Source of the DNA: an uncultured Acetatifactor sp.
GTDB lineage: Bacteria; Bacillota; Clostridia; Lachnospirales; Lachnospiraceae
Direction: 5' to 3'
Assembly (NCBI GenBank): GCA_910586215.1
Contig: CAJUGH010000021.1
Span: 9,791-73,790, forward strand
DNA: 64,000 nucleotides
Shown here: positions 1-9,133 of the stretch, one piece after another
How positions within the stretch are numbered: the first letter of the stretch is position 1
Layout: every line of letters begins with the position of its first letter
Notes under the pieces: generated by a model
Database searches by the model: none
Seen by the model: the letters and a program-made list of their open reading frames with translations, nothing else
Told to the model about the DNA's origin: nothing
Program-made: the position numbers and the translations under genes

Positions 1-918
1 TTCTTTTGTTGCCTTATCATGTGAGAACTTATCGTTGCTCTCAAGGGTATGCAGGGAATAGGCTGTATACAGCGGGCGGCTCTTCTTCCTTTTTGCATGT
101 GCCTGCATAAAAGGCACGGCCATCCTGGCGAACCAGACAGGGAGGACGGGGAGTCTCCTGGCGCTTCTCCAGTGTTTTCTCACCATGGCGAGGACTTCCT
201 TGATCTCATAATGGCGGTTTGACAGGATATAGCATTCGCCGGCCTTTCCCTTCTGGGCCGCCAGCAGACAGCCTTCTGCAACGTCCCGGACATCCACGAA
301 ATCATATCCGCCTTTTACACAAGCAGGCAGGGAGCCACTTATATAGTCGGTGATCATCTGGACAAGATGATTCCCGGAGCGGTCATAGGGGCCGATGATT
401 CCTGAGGGATGCAGGATTACCGCGTCCAGGCCTTGGGCTGCTGCATCCATGACCAGTTGGGAAGCCAGGGCTTTTGTCTTTGCATATCCGCCTTCAACGG
501 TTTCCGGGGAGAAGGAATCAATCTCTTTTAAAACGGCATATTTATCTTTTTCAGGTATGGCATGGACGGAACTTACATAAATGAGTCTTTCCACAGAATA
601 TTCCTGACAGAGGGAGATAATATTCTGTGTCCCTTTTACATTTACATCGTATAACAGGGGACTGGCAGATGCAGCAATGCTAATGATACCGGCTGTGTGA
701 ATGACATAGACTTTCCGGTCTTGTGTGTTCTCAAACAAGGGACGGAGAGAGTCGGCAGAACGTACATCCCCCTTTATATAAGTGACATTGTCATGATTCT
801 GTTCGGGTTCATCAGGGAGGATCAGTCCCCGGATTTCTGCATTTTCTTTTTCCAACAGACGTATCAAGGTGTTTCCGAGATGACCATGGGCACCGGTAAT
901 GATATACAGGTTTTTCAT
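1..918 (-). CDS. NAD-dependent epimerase/dehydratase (SDR), partial at window edge
   Basis: The frame is open from an ATG at 918 down to base 1 (306 codons, no stop), so the C-terminus lies outside the window. A ribosome site AGGAGG at 925-930 (minus sense) decides the start. The N-terminus reads ITGAHGHLG at about residues 7-15, a GxxGxxG Rossmann fingerprint for NAD(P). A later GGYAKTKA segment supplies the YxxxK catalytic pair of extended SDR enzymes, after an LIYVSSVHA strand with the upstream Ser. Family knowledge: such enzymes act on nucleotide sugars, or as cinnamoyl-CoA/dihydroflavonol-type reductases. The substrate cannot be read here. It is transcribed away from the TetR gene at 1081 from an overlapping promoter, so it is a likely target of that regulator (inference). 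Confidence 0.85.
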   Translation of the reverse strand, partial: MKNLYIITGAHGHLGNTLIRLLEKENAEIRGLILPDEPEQNHDNVTYIKGDVRSADSLRPLFENTQDRKVYVIHTAGIISIAASASPLLYDVNVKGTQNIISLCQEYSVERLIYVSSVHAIPEKDKYAVLKEIDSFSPETVEGGYAKTKALASQLVMDAAAQGLDAVILHPSGIIGPYDRSGNHLVQMITDYISGSLPACVKGGYDFVDVRDVAEGCLLAAQKGKAGECYILSNRHYEIKEVLAMVRKHWRSARRLPVLPVWFARMAVPFMQAHAKRKKSRPLYTAYSLHTLESNDKFSHDKATKE

Positions 919-931
919 AAGCAACCTCCTA

Positions 932-995
932 ATTGAACAATGTGTTGAAATAAGTTGTTAAGTGTATTATAATAAATAAGACGTACAGGTTCAAT
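932..995. promoter_or_regulatory. Overlapping divergent sigma-A promoters, epimerase (-) and tetR (+)
   Basis: Plus strand: -35 TTGAAA 945-950, 17-bp spacer, -10 TATAAT 968-973. Minus strand: -35 TTGAAC (complement of 989-994), 17-bp spacer, -10 TATAAT (complement of 966-971). The two -10 boxes share the palindrome ATTATAAT at 966-973, so two polymerases cannot bind at once. An outer inverted repeat ATTGAAC (932-938) / GTTCAAT (989-995) frames the pair and includes the minus -35. This is a natural place for TetR autoregulation, but the operator itself is not proven. Confidence 0.75.
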
Positions 996-1080
996 GGTCA
1001 ATTTTGGGGAGAAAGTGAGGTTATTGAACAAAAGTACTAAATATTGTCTAGTGGGATCCATCAAAATGGGGGAGGCAGAT

Positions 1081-1656
1081 ATGAAGCAGACAGACCATCG
1101 CACACGGATAACCAAGATGCTGATCAGAAAGGCATTTACCGAATTGCTGGGCAGAAAACCAATACAAAGTATTACCATTAAGGAATTGTGTGAAAGTGCC
1201 GGGATCAACAGAGGGACATTTTATACCCACTATGTGGATATTTATGATCTCCTGGAGAAAATTGAGTATGAAATGAAGTGCGATTTTCAAGATGCATTGA
1301 AACCTTTACTGGAATTGAACCCGGAAGACATTACACCACTAAAGATTACCACAGAGATTTTTAAATGCCTGCAGGAAAATGCAGATGTATGTTCCGTCAC
1401 CCTGGGGCCATTTGGGGATAAGGAATTTGCTGCAGAATTGATCGGAATGGGAAGGGAGGAGTGTGTACAGAGCTATTCAAAGTATTTTTTGAATGCAGAC
1501 CGGAAACAAATCGAATACTATTATGCTTTCGTAAGCAGTGGCTGTATCGGCCTGCTGGAGAAGTGGCTGGCAGATGGAATGAGCAGCACAGCAGAGGAAA
1601 TCGCGAAGATGGCTGAAGATATCATGATGTATGGCATTCAGTTCTTACAGAAATAG
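1081..1656 (+). CDS. TetR/AcrR-family transcriptional regulator
   Basis: A 191-residue protein when started at ATG 1081, which follows GGGGGAGG at 1068-1075. In-frame ATGs at 994 and 1066 are possible, but their ribosome sites are poorer. Residues 5-55 form the TetR helix-turn-helix: the segment ITIKELCESAGINRGTFYTH is the typical recognition-helix pattern. The rest is the helical ligand/dimer domain and is not diagnostic of ligand. It is divergent from the epimerase gene over overlapping promoters and followed by the M28 peptidase, which has its own promoter. The likely role is autoregulation plus control of the epimerase (inference). Confidence 0.88.
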   Translation: MKQTDHRTRITKMLIRKAFTELLGRKPIQSITIKELCESAGINRGTFYTHYVDIYDLLEKIEYEMKCDFQDALKPLLELNPEDITPLKITTEIFKCLQENADVCSVTLGPFGDKEFAAELIGMGREECVQSYSKYFLNADRKQIEYYYAFVSSGCIGLLEKWLADGMSSTAEEIAKMAEDIMMYGIQFLQK

Positions 1657-1685
1657 TATCGAAGTAGATATCTTGTTATAATCGG

Positions 1686-1714
1686 TTGTAATTTATCTGG
1701 CTCCTATGTATAAT
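1686..1714 (+). promoter_or_regulatory. Sigma-A promoter for M28 peptidase gene
   Basis: TTGTAA at 1686-1691, a 17-bp spacer, and TATAAT at 1709-1714, about 40 bases ahead of the ATG at 1754. This indicates the peptidase can be transcribed separately from the TetR gene. Confidence 0.65.
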
Positions 1715-1753
1715 GGATGTATCTAATGCAGGCAGATGCGAGGAGGACAGAAA

Positions 1754-3010
1754 ATGAAGGAACTGATGGAACTGGTAGAGGAACTGAGCTTTGTCCGGGT
1801 AGCCGGAAGTGAGGAAGAGAAGAAGGCAGCGCAGATGATTCTGGGGGAGGTCAACCGCACAGCAGAAGAGGCAGGCCGGGAGGATATCCGGGGAGAGTAT
1901 ATGACCTTCCGGATCCCGGATGCCAAGGTCAGAAAGTGTTCTGTGCAGGCGGCAGGGCGGGAGATTCCCTGTAGGCCTTTCCTGCGTTCCGGTAACATTG
2001 ACAGGGAGTGTGAACTGGTCTATCTGGACGGGGCATCTGAGATTGATTTTGCCGGGATCGGGAACCTGGAAGGCAAGGCAGTGCTGCTGAACCGGCTCAC
2101 CGATGAGGAAGTCTACAAGCGTCTGGTAGAACACAAGGCCTCTGCGTTTCTGGTGATGCAGGGCAAGTACTATTTTTCGGAGGAGGAAGCTTCCCTCTAT
2201 GCAAGAAGGCTGCGGGAGCATTTTACCAGGAACGGGGTGATTCCGGGATTCATGATCCCGGCTGCAGAGGCCCTTTGGCTGGTCAAAGAAGAGGTGGAGA
2301 GCGTACATCTGTCTCTAGACCAGGAGGACACGGAGCCGGAGAGCCGGAATATCCTGGCAGTGATTGAAGGAACGGATCTGAAGGAGGAGAGTATCGTGCT
2401 CACGGCCCATTATGACTCTGTGCCTGTGGGCACTGGTTCCTGGGACAATGCCACCGGTGCAGTGGCGCTTCTTGGAATCTTCCGGCATTTTGCTTCCCAT
2501 CCTGTCCGGAGGACCCTGCGCTTTGTCTGGTGTGGCAGCGAGGAACTGGGACTGCTGGGGTCCAAGGCTTATGTGGAACAGAAGGAGGAACTGCTTGATA
2601 AGATCGGGTTCTGCTTTAACTTCGATATGTGTGGAACGGCCCTGGGCGCAAATAAGATCTGTGTGACAGGAGCCAAGGAACTGCAGACCTTTGTTGATCA
2701 ATACTGTAAGATCACAGGGTATTCTGCAGATATAGGGGTGGGTGTCCATTCCAGTGACTCTGCTCCTTTCTGCGATAAGGAGATTCCGGCCCTGGGACTG
2801 AGTCGGGAGACCACCACAGCGGAGCTGCATACCATCCATGATCTGCTGCCCGCCCTCAGTGGGAAGGCCATGGACAGGAACGTGGCATTTGCAGTCCGCA
2901 TGATCGGGGATGTGGCTAATGCGGCCCTGCTCCCTGTGAAGAAGGGCATGCCTGAGGAGACCCGGAAGGAACTGGATAAATATTTCCACCGGGAGGAGAA
3001 AGCAGAATAA
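1754..3010 (+). CDS. M28-family zinc aminopeptidase
   Basis: A 418-residue protein. ATG 1754 follows AGGAGG at 1741-1746; an upstream in-frame ATG at 1736 lacks a site. The di-zinc ligands of family M28 are visible: His and Asp in AHYDS (about residue 218), Asp in GSWDNATG, the catalytic Glu-Glu in SEELGLLG (about 261), Asp in FNFDMCG, and the C-terminal His in AELHTIHDLL. A PA-like region lies between the N-terminal helix and the catalytic core. No signal peptide is evident, so it is probably cytosolic, releasing N-terminal amino acids from peptides. It sits just ahead of an ABC exporter operon, but the intervening promoter and direct repeats argue for separate control. Confidence 0.88.
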   Translation: MKELMELVEELSFVRVAGSEEEKKAAQMILGEVNRTAEEAGREDIRGEYMTFRIPDAKVRKCSVQAAGREIPCRPFLRSGNIDRECELVYLDGASEIDFAGIGNLEGKAVLLNRLTDEEVYKRLVEHKASAFLVMQGKYYFSEEEASLYARRLREHFTRNGVIPGFMIPAAEALWLVKEEVESVHLSLDQEDTEPESRNILAVIEGTDLKEESIVLTAHYDSVPVGTGSWDNATGAVALLGIFRHFASHPVRRTLRFVWCGSEELGLLGSKAYVEQKEELLDKIGFCFNFDMCGTALGANKICVTGAKELQTFVDQYCKITGYSADIGVGVHSSDSAPFCDKEIPALGLSRETTTAELHTIHDLLPALSGKAMDRNVAFAVRMIGDVANAALLPVKKGMPEETRKELDKYFHREEKAE

Positions 3011-3011
3011 C

Positions 3012-3073
3012 CAATATTCTACCTCCCAACGGCAATATTCTACATTTACTTTTCTCTGGGACAGGTTTATATT
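3012..3073 (+). promoter_or_regulatory. Tandem 11-bp direct repeats plus promoter ahead of ABC exporter
   Basis: CAATATTCTAC occurs at 3012-3022 and again at 3033-3043, start to start 21 bp (two helical turns). Just after it is a candidate promoter: TTTACT 3045-3050, 17-bp spacer, TATATT 3068-3073. Two identical half-sites on one DNA face next to a -35 box is the layout used by response-regulator dimers. The regulator is unknown. Confidence 0.5.
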
Positions 3074-3106
3074 AGGCATTAGGGAGAACAGAATGGAGAA
3101 GAGAAG

Positions 3107-4948
3107 ATGGATGTATTGAAATTCGGACTTCGATATTGGAAAAAGTATGCGCTGGGAGGGATTCTCACGAAGGTGATGAGTTGTGTGGCATTGGGGGCAG
3201 ACCTGATGCTGCCGCTCATCACTTCTATGTTTATCAATTATGTGATGCAGGACAATGAGCCTGCAGGGGACAACATATTTGCCTTTCTGTTAAGTGGAAA
3301 GTATGGGGCCATCCATTCCATGGAACTGTTCTGGACCTTGGCCATTCTGTTCGTGGGGCTGATCCTGCTGAAGGAGATTACGGTTTATATCCGGAATATC
3401 ATCAACCAGAAGCTGGGCATCGGGCTGGAGACAGATCTGCGTGTGGCCACCTTCCACAAGCTGATGGAACTGGACAGCGACACCATATCCCGGTATAACA
3501 CAGGGGAACTGCTGACTATCCTGAACTCGGATACCATCATGTTCAAGGATCTGTTCGGCCGGATTATCCCGCACATGTTTGATGCCCTGTTTGTGCTGGT
3601 GGTGGCCATTATCCTGCTGGCAGGGATCAGCCCCTATCTGCTGATTATTCCCCTGCTGCTGACTCCTTTTTTTGCGATGGCACTGCTGCGGTTCCGCAAG
3701 CTGGCCAGGCAGAATTTTACCTTGATCCGGGCCAACAACAGCAGTATGAGCCTGCTGGTCCAGGAAAACATTGAGGCGGTGCGCCTGGTACGCTCTTTTA
3801 CCAACGAGGGCCTGGAGAAGGAGAAATTCAACGGGGCAAACGAGCAGGTAAAAGAGTCCTATGTGAAGCAGGTGAAACTGTCGTCCTCCTTCGAGGCCGT
3901 GTTCGGTCTCATTAGGCAGACGGCTTACATTGGCAGTATTGCAGTGGGGGCTGTCCTGGTGATGAGGGGGTACCTGATGGTGGGTTATCTGGTGGCCTGC
4001 GCCGATTATGTGATGAAGATCATGCAGTTTGTGACCCAGATCAACAACTGTATGTTCCAGATGCAGCAACAGCTTGTGTCAGGACGGAAGATGATGGATT
4101 TCATGGCCTGCGAGACCAGGATTCCAAGCGGGGAACTGTCTGCCCGTCCCATTGAGAAGGTACATCTGAAGATAGAGCGTGGCACCATGTGTATCCAGGG
4201 GAAGACAGTGCTGCGGGACATTACCCTGGATATCCCTTACGGCAAGAAGGTGGGGATCGTGGGCGGGACCGGCTGCGGCAAGAGTGTGTTGCTGGAATCC
4301 CTGATCCGGGTCCATGACCTGACAGGGGGCAGCATCACCTTAAATGGCAAGGATATCCGGGAATATGACCTGGATTCCCTAAGGGAGAAATTCTCCTGTG
4401 TATTCCAGGATGTGTTCCTCTTCTCCAATACCATAGATTCCAACATTGCATATGCCCAGCCGGATATCGGCAGACAGCAGGTGTACCGGGCGGCCATGCA
4501 TGCCCAGGCCCATGGCTTTATCCAGCATCTTATGGACGGCTATGACACCATTGTGGGGGAGCGGGGACTGGGGATCTCCGGAGGGCAGAAACAGCGTGTA
4601 TCCATTGCCAGGGCGCTGCTTCGGGAGGCGCCCATCCTGGTGCTGGATGATTCCACATCGGCCCTGGATGTGAATACGGAGCGGAAGCTGCTTAGGGATA
4701 TCAAGGAGCATTATCCGGAAAAGACCCTGTTAATCTCTGCCCATCGCATGTCTTCGGTGGTGGACTGTGATGAGATCCTCTACATGCAGGACGGCATGAT
4801 CCTGGAGCGGGGAAGCTTTGAAGAACTGATGGCCCTGGACGGGCACTTTGCAGCGATCTACCGGATCCAGGAGACCCAGGAGGGTGCGGTGAATTTTGAT
4901 GCACTGGCAGAGGCAGAGAAGGAAGCGAAAGCGGGCGTGGGAGTGTAG
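3107..4948 (+). CDS. ABC exporter half-subunit with degenerate catalytic site
   Basis: A 613-residue fused exporter. An N-terminal six-helix ABC membrane domain (about 15-320) precedes a nucleotide-binding domain with Walker A GGTGCGKS (about 386-393), signature ISGGQKQR (about 489), Walker B VLDDSTSALD (about 512) and H-loop His in ISAHR (about 546). The residue after the Walker B Asp is Asp rather than the catalytic Glu. Family knowledge: heterodimeric exporters such as BmrCD and TM287/288 have this substitution in one subunit. ATG 3107 follows GGAGAAGAGAAG. The partner gene starts two bases after this stop, so the two are made together. The substrate (drug, lipid or peptide) cannot be told. 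Confidence 0.92.
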   Translation: MDVLKFGLRYWKKYALGGILTKVMSCVALGADLMLPLITSMFINYVMQDNEPAGDNIFAFLLSGKYGAIHSMELFWTLAILFVGLILLKEITVYIRNIINQKLGIGLETDLRVATFHKLMELDSDTISRYNTGELLTILNSDTIMFKDLFGRIIPHMFDALFVLVVAIILLAGISPYLLIIPLLLTPFFAMALLRFRKLARQNFTLIRANNSSMSLLVQENIEAVRLVRSFTNEGLEKEKFNGANEQVKESYVKQVKLSSSFEAVFGLIRQTAYIGSIAVGAVLVMRGYLMVGYLVACADYVMKIMQFVTQINNCMFQMQQQLVSGRKMMDFMACETRIPSGELSARPIEKVHLKIERGTMCIQGKTVLRDITLDIPYGKKVGIVGGTGCGKSVLLESLIRVHDLTGGSITLNGKDIREYDLDSLREKFSCVFQDVFLFSNTIDSNIAYAQPDIGRQQVYRAAMHAQAHGFIQHLMDGYDTIVGERGLGISGGQKQRVSIARALLREAPILVLDDSTSALDVNTERKLLRDIKEHYPEKTLLISAHRMSSVVDCDEILYMQDGMILERGSFEELMALDGHFAAIYRIQETQEGAVNFDALAEAEKEAKAGVGV

Positions 4949-4950
4949 AT

Positions 4951-6723
4951 ATGGCCAAGAGGAATACCTATTTTCAAGATGAGGTAATTGAACGGAAGAT
5001 TGATATCAAGCAGTTGGCCCGGGTGGTCAGGTATGCGTTTCCCTACAGGCAGTTTTTCTTCCTGGTGGCGGCCTTGATGGTACTGGCTTCCCTGCTTGCC
5101 ATGGTAACGCCCCTGCTGTTGAAGCAGGTCATCAATGTGGCGGTACCCTCGGAAGATTTCAAGCTGCTGGCATTCCTAATTGCGGGTATGGCGGCATTGG
5201 CCTTGACGGAAATCGGCATCAATTTTGCCCACCAGCGCATCATGGGAAGGGTGGGACATGACATCATTGCCAATGTGAGGAGGGATGTGTTCTATAAGCT
5301 TCAGGAACTGCCCTTTGACTATTTTGATTCCAGACCCAATGGCAAGGTAGTGGTGCGGGTGACGGAATATGTGAATGACCTGGCGAACTTTTTCACCAAC
5401 CATCTGCTGATGCTTCTGTCTTATGCGGCGAAACTGCTGATTGTCACCTTTTTCATGCTGGGTTTAAGCCCACAACTCACAGGGGTGGTGTATGCCATTG
5501 TGCTGCCCATGGTGACGATCATCTTCCTGCTGCGATACTCCATCAGGAAGCTATTCTCTGCCCACAGGGCCAAGGTTTCCAACCGAACGGCTTTCTTGAT
5601 CGAGACCATCATGGGGGAGAAGATTGTTAAGAGTTACAACCGTAAGGAGAGTAGTGAGAAGATCTACCAGGAGGTACACCAGGCCAGTGTGGACCAGTTC
5701 ATGAAGATTGTGCACCGGGGGGAACTGAATACGCCCATTGTGGAGACTTTTTGGAATATCGGGACAACAGCCCTCTATGGTACAGCACTGTATCTGATCC
5801 TAAATGGCAGTTCCACCATGAATGCGGGAATCGTGGTGGCTTTTACCAGTTATATGACCCAGTTCAGCGGTCCCCTGACCCAGCTGGCCCAGATCATCCA
5901 GCAGCTGGCCCAGGTCAGTTCGAACCTGGAGCGTGTCTTCGACACCATTGACTATCCTGTCTCCATCCAGGATCAGGCAGACTGTAAGGAACTGGAACAT
6001 GTCGAAGGGGCGGTTGATTTCAATGATGTGACCTTTGCCTATGACGAGGGAGTGAACATCCTGGAGCATTTCGATCTGCATGTGAAGCCTGGGGAGACCA
6101 TTGCCCTGGTAGGCCCCACAGGGGCGGGCAAGACAACGGTGATCAACATGCTGACCCGCTTCTATGATGTGAAAGCAGGAAGTGTTACCATAGATGGAAC
6201 CAATGTGAAGGAGGTATCCCTGTCTTCCCTGCGCAGGGAAGTGGGTGTGCTGATGCAGGAACCTTTCATCTTCAAAGGAACGATTCTGGAAAACATCCGC
6301 TATGGCAGGATAGATGCCACTGACGAGGAGTGTATCGCCGCAGCGAAGACCATTTTCGCGGACGAGTTTATCCAGAAGCTCCCGGACGGATACGGGCATG
6401 TGCTGGAGGAGCGGGGCCTGGGGCTTTCCGCAGGGGAGAGGCAGCTTCTGAGCTTTGCCAGGATTATCCTGAAGAATCCTTCTGTGATTATCCTGGATGA
6501 GGCTACCAGTTCCATTGACACAGAGACAGAGGCACTGATCCAGCAGGCCCTGGCCGTGATCCTGAAGGAGAAGACAGCGTTCATGGTGGCCCACAGACTA
6601 TCCACCATCCGCAGTGCAGACCGCATCCTGTATATCTCCAACAAGGGGATTGCGGAGCAGGGCAGCCATGAGGAACTGATGGAGAAGAAGGGGTTGTACT
6701 ATGCGCTGAACCAGAAGGCGTGA
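4951..6723 (+). CDS. ABC exporter half-subunit, consensus catalytic Glu
   Basis: A 590-residue fused membrane/ATPase exporter, the partner of the gene at 3107. The membrane domain covers roughly residues 30-330. Walker A GPTGAGKT is at about 389, signature LSAGERQL at about 492, and Walker B IILDEATSSID at about 514 keeps the catalytic Glu. The signature is altered (LSAGE for LSGGQ). In the dimer it faces the Asp-containing Walker B of the partner, so one ATP site is degenerate and the other (this Walker B with the partner's ISGGQ) is consensus. That complementary pattern is strong evidence for an obligate heterodimer. Confidence 0.92.
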   Translation: MAKRNTYFQDEVIERKIDIKQLARVVRYAFPYRQFFFLVAALMVLASLLAMVTPLLLKQVINVAVPSEDFKLLAFLIAGMAALALTEIGINFAHQRIMGRVGHDIIANVRRDVFYKLQELPFDYFDSRPNGKVVVRVTEYVNDLANFFTNHLLMLLSYAAKLLIVTFFMLGLSPQLTGVVYAIVLPMVTIIFLLRYSIRKLFSAHRAKVSNRTAFLIETIMGEKIVKSYNRKESSEKIYQEVHQASVDQFMKIVHRGELNTPIVETFWNIGTTALYGTALYLILNGSSTMNAGIVVAFTSYMTQFSGPLTQLAQIIQQLAQVSSNLERVFDTIDYPVSIQDQADCKELEHVEGAVDFNDVTFAYDEGVNILEHFDLHVKPGETIALVGPTGAGKTTVINMLTRFYDVKAGSVTIDGTNVKEVSLSSLRREVGVLMQEPFIFKGTILENIRYGRIDATDEECIAAAKTIFADEFIQKLPDGYGHVLEERGLGLSAGERQLLSFARIILKNPSVIILDEATSSIDTETEALIQQALAVILKEKTAFMVAHRLSTIRSADRILYISNKGIAEQGSHEELMEKKGLYYALNQKA

Positions 6724-6752
6724 GGAGGCCTTTTCCTATGTTCCATTTCACC

Positions 6753-8822
6753 CTACTGGATATCCGTCATTAGTTCCAGTACCGTGTCATACCCTTTCTC
6801 CACGGCGATCTGCACAGGAGTTCTGCCTTGGTTGTCAGGGCGGTTGTAGTCAGCGCCTTTCCGGATCAGGAAGCGGGCCACGTCAGCGCTGCCGTATAGG
6901 AGGCTATAGTGCAGGGCCGTGTTTCCCTGGTTATCTGCCAGGTTCACATCGGCACCAGCCTTGAGCAGTTCCTTGACGGTATCCTTATAACAGATGAGGT
7001 CTGTATGGAGCAGCAGGGCAGAGCGGCCACCCTGGTCGGTGGCATTGACATGCACTCCCCTGTCCAGGAACAGGGGGAGCAGTCCTATGACTGTGTTGAT
7101 GTCCAGGTACTGGAGCAACATCAAGGGTGTCTTTCCGTCCTCCCGGGCCAGGTCCAGATGCTTTAGGGCTTGTAGGATTTCGGCCCGCCTGGCTGGCTCC
7201 AGGGACTTACTGTAGGTCGTCTTCCGCAGTGCCACGTGGGCAGGGGTCTCCCCGGCGGCATTCCGCAGGGTGTCGTCTGCGCCTGCTTCCATAAGCAGCT
7301 TTACCACATCCCCATGGCCGTGGATACAGGCTTCATGAAGGGGCGTGGTGCCTGCCTCCGCGGGCATGTCTTCCGTCAGGTTGATGTTCACGCCTTTCTC
7401 CAGCATGACACGCAACATATCGGTGTGGCCGTGTATGGCAGCCATATGTATGGCGGCCTTGCCGCCCTGGTCAGTCTGTTCCATGGACTCCCGGGAGAAA
7501 AGCCTGGCAGCTTCTTCGAAGAAACTGTTATATTTCCGGAATATGGCATTGGGTCTTTCCCTGGAGGCAACCAGGTAGGCTGGGGTACGTCCCTTGATGA
7601 CGCTGGTATCCATGTCCACTCCCAGGGTCAGCATCCTGCGGATGGCTCCGGTGCCGTAGCTGATGCCCAGACACTCGTCCCGCAGGCAGGTTGCGCTGCC
7701 GTGGAAATGGATGGGGGCAGTGAAATCCAATCCTTCCTTCTGACAGATATCCAGCACCCGGCAGGTCTTGTCGGACACCAGGGCATTGTGCAGAATGCCA
7801 GTGATATACCCCAGTTCGTCATCATCATCCGGATCTATCTGCCGGATCAGCTTTTCCGTCAGGTACAGTGCCAGAGTGATACCGTCCGGCTCCTCCTCTG
7901 AGGCCATGCCAAAAGCATTGCTGGTGATGCGGCTCAGTTCCGACAGGGGCAGGGGCCTGGTGTCCGGGGAGGAGGCCCCGTGGTCTGCCAGAGCCATGCA
8001 CAGTCCCTCATTGTTCCAGCCTGAGACCTGCTGGAAGGGAGTGGTGCCTTCCCGGTCCGGCACATTTACCAGTTCCGGGCAGTGTGCCATCAGCTGCAGG
8101 GCAGCAGTGATATGATTGTTTTTGAGGGCAAGCAGGAGCAAGGTGTTGCCATTATCGTCCACATAGCTGGTATCTGACCTTTTTTCCAGGAAAAGTTCTG
8201 TCAAGGTGTAGGAATAGCTGGAATGGCTGGAAGAACAGAGCATACGTGCCAGGGGCGTGAAGCCTTCCTCGTCCTTCTGGTTCACATCTATATCCAGCAG
8301 ACGGGCAATGGAAGCCCTCTGGGCCATACTTTTGGTGGTACAGGAGTAGGAAGTCGCCAGTTCCGGAATCCTGGCGCCAGCCAGGAAATGGTAGGCATTC
8401 CTACCGTGGCTGTCACGGCGGGCAGGGTCGGCCCCCTGGTCCAGCAGGAGCGTGGCCATGGACAGGTTCCCACGGCAGCAGGAGAGCAGGAAGGGGGTGA
8501 GGCCGTATCCCTTGTGGTCCGGCTGGTTCACATCCTCCCAGGTGAGGGTGCCCCTCTGGAAGATCTCCTCCAGGATGTCATGGAAATTATGCCACACCAG
8601 CAGATGCAGGAGGGTAAGGCCATAGCTGCCCACGGGTGCCAGCAGCATATCCCTGCTGCATGTGGCCAGACAGGCTTCTGCCTCCTGTACGGCTTCGGGC
8701 CCCAGAATGTCATACCGGTAGGTGCTGTCTTCAAAGGAATCTTCCCACCAGGGGATAAATTTGCTTCGGTTTACCTGCTGGCTGGATGTGACCAGCAGGT
8801 CTGTGAGTTCTTGTAGGTTCAT
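6753..8822 (-). CDS. Large ankyrin-repeat protein
   Basis: A 689-residue protein made almost wholly of ankyrin repeats. At least ten units with the GxTPLHxA...G.....LLxxGAD pattern are visible, for example GTTPLHEACIHGHGDVVKLL and GNTALHYSLLYGSADVARFL. No signal peptide, catalytic domain or membrane segment is seen, so it is likely a cytosolic binding scaffold. The start is fixed by AAGGAG upstream of the ATG at 8822 (minus sense). It stands alone, convergent with the ABC exporter operon and divergent from carB. A -10-like TATAAT lies about 45 bases upstream, but no good -35 is seen. The partner is unknown. Confidence 0.85.
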   Translation of the reverse strand: MNLQELTDLLVTSSQQVNRSKFIPWWEDSFEDSTYRYDILGPEAVQEAEACLATCSRDMLLAPVGSYGLTLLHLLVWHNFHDILEEIFQRGTLTWEDVNQPDHKGYGLTPFLLSCCRGNLSMATLLLDQGADPARRDSHGRNAYHFLAGARIPELATSYSCTTKSMAQRASIARLLDIDVNQKDEEGFTPLARMLCSSSHSSYSYTLTELFLEKRSDTSYVDDNGNTLLLLALKNNHITAALQLMAHCPELVNVPDREGTTPFQQVSGWNNEGLCMALADHGASSPDTRPLPLSELSRITSNAFGMASEEEPDGITLALYLTEKLIRQIDPDDDDELGYITGILHNALVSDKTCRVLDICQKEGLDFTAPIHFHGSATCLRDECLGISYGTGAIRRMLTLGVDMDTSVIKGRTPAYLVASRERPNAIFRKYNSFFEEAARLFSRESMEQTDQGGKAAIHMAAIHGHTDMLRVMLEKGVNINLTEDMPAEAGTTPLHEACIHGHGDVVKLLMEAGADDTLRNAAGETPAHVALRKTTYSKSLEPARRAEILQALKHLDLAREDGKTPLMLLQYLDINTVIGLLPLFLDRGVHVNATDQGGRSALLLHTDLICYKDTVKELLKAGADVNLADNQGNTALHYSLLYGSADVARFLIRKGADYNRPDNQGRTPVQIAVEKGYDTVLELMTDIQ

Positions 8823-8907
8823 AGGTGTCTCCTTTTTAAGGGTGGATTCAGATTTGTTTTCCTCTATTATAACATGTTTCTGGAAAAATTGGTGTTACTT
8901 TTTACGG

Positions 8908-8958
8908 GGTGGTGCCGCGAAGTATTTTTGTGCGAACTTTGCACATAGAACCCGAAAT
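8908..8958 (+). repeat. Partial copy of the dispersed hairpin element
   Basis: About 50 bases that align with the left part of the element at 56434. Both share GGT-CCGCGAAGT, then TTTTTGTGC, then a CCGA-type end. The other half and the inverted ends are missing, so this is a decayed fragment. It lies in the 311-base gap between the ankyrin gene and carB. The rest of that gap holds the carB promoter and leader, and nothing else recognised. Confidence 0.45.
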
Positions 8959-8992
8959 GGTAAGACACATTGGAAACTTATTGTAACAGTAT

Positions 8993-9021
8993 TTGTAAAA
9001 CAGAAAAAGTCATGGTATAAT
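8993..9021 (+). promoter_or_regulatory. Sigma-A promoter of carB
   Basis: TTGTAA 8993-8998, 17-bp spacer, TATAAT 9016-9021. Transcription should start near 9028, giving a leader of about 105 bases before carB. No PyrR-type or other known attenuator motif was recognised in it. Confidence 0.7.
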
Positions 9022-9133
9022 TGTTGAGGCAAAGAAAAGGGAATCTGATATCCTGGATTTCTGTATGCGTTAAAACGAATGTTTGCAGCCTTTATACCAT
9101 AGGGCGAGTGACACGGAATGAGGAGGTTACAAT

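Noticed and set aside
8908..8958. T-box-like GGTGGTGCCGCG sequence ahead of carB
   Set aside because: The same words occur in the dispersed element at 56434, which precedes no aminoacyl-tRNA or amino-acid gene in T-box layout. No specifier stem or paired terminator was found. It is better explained as an element fragment.
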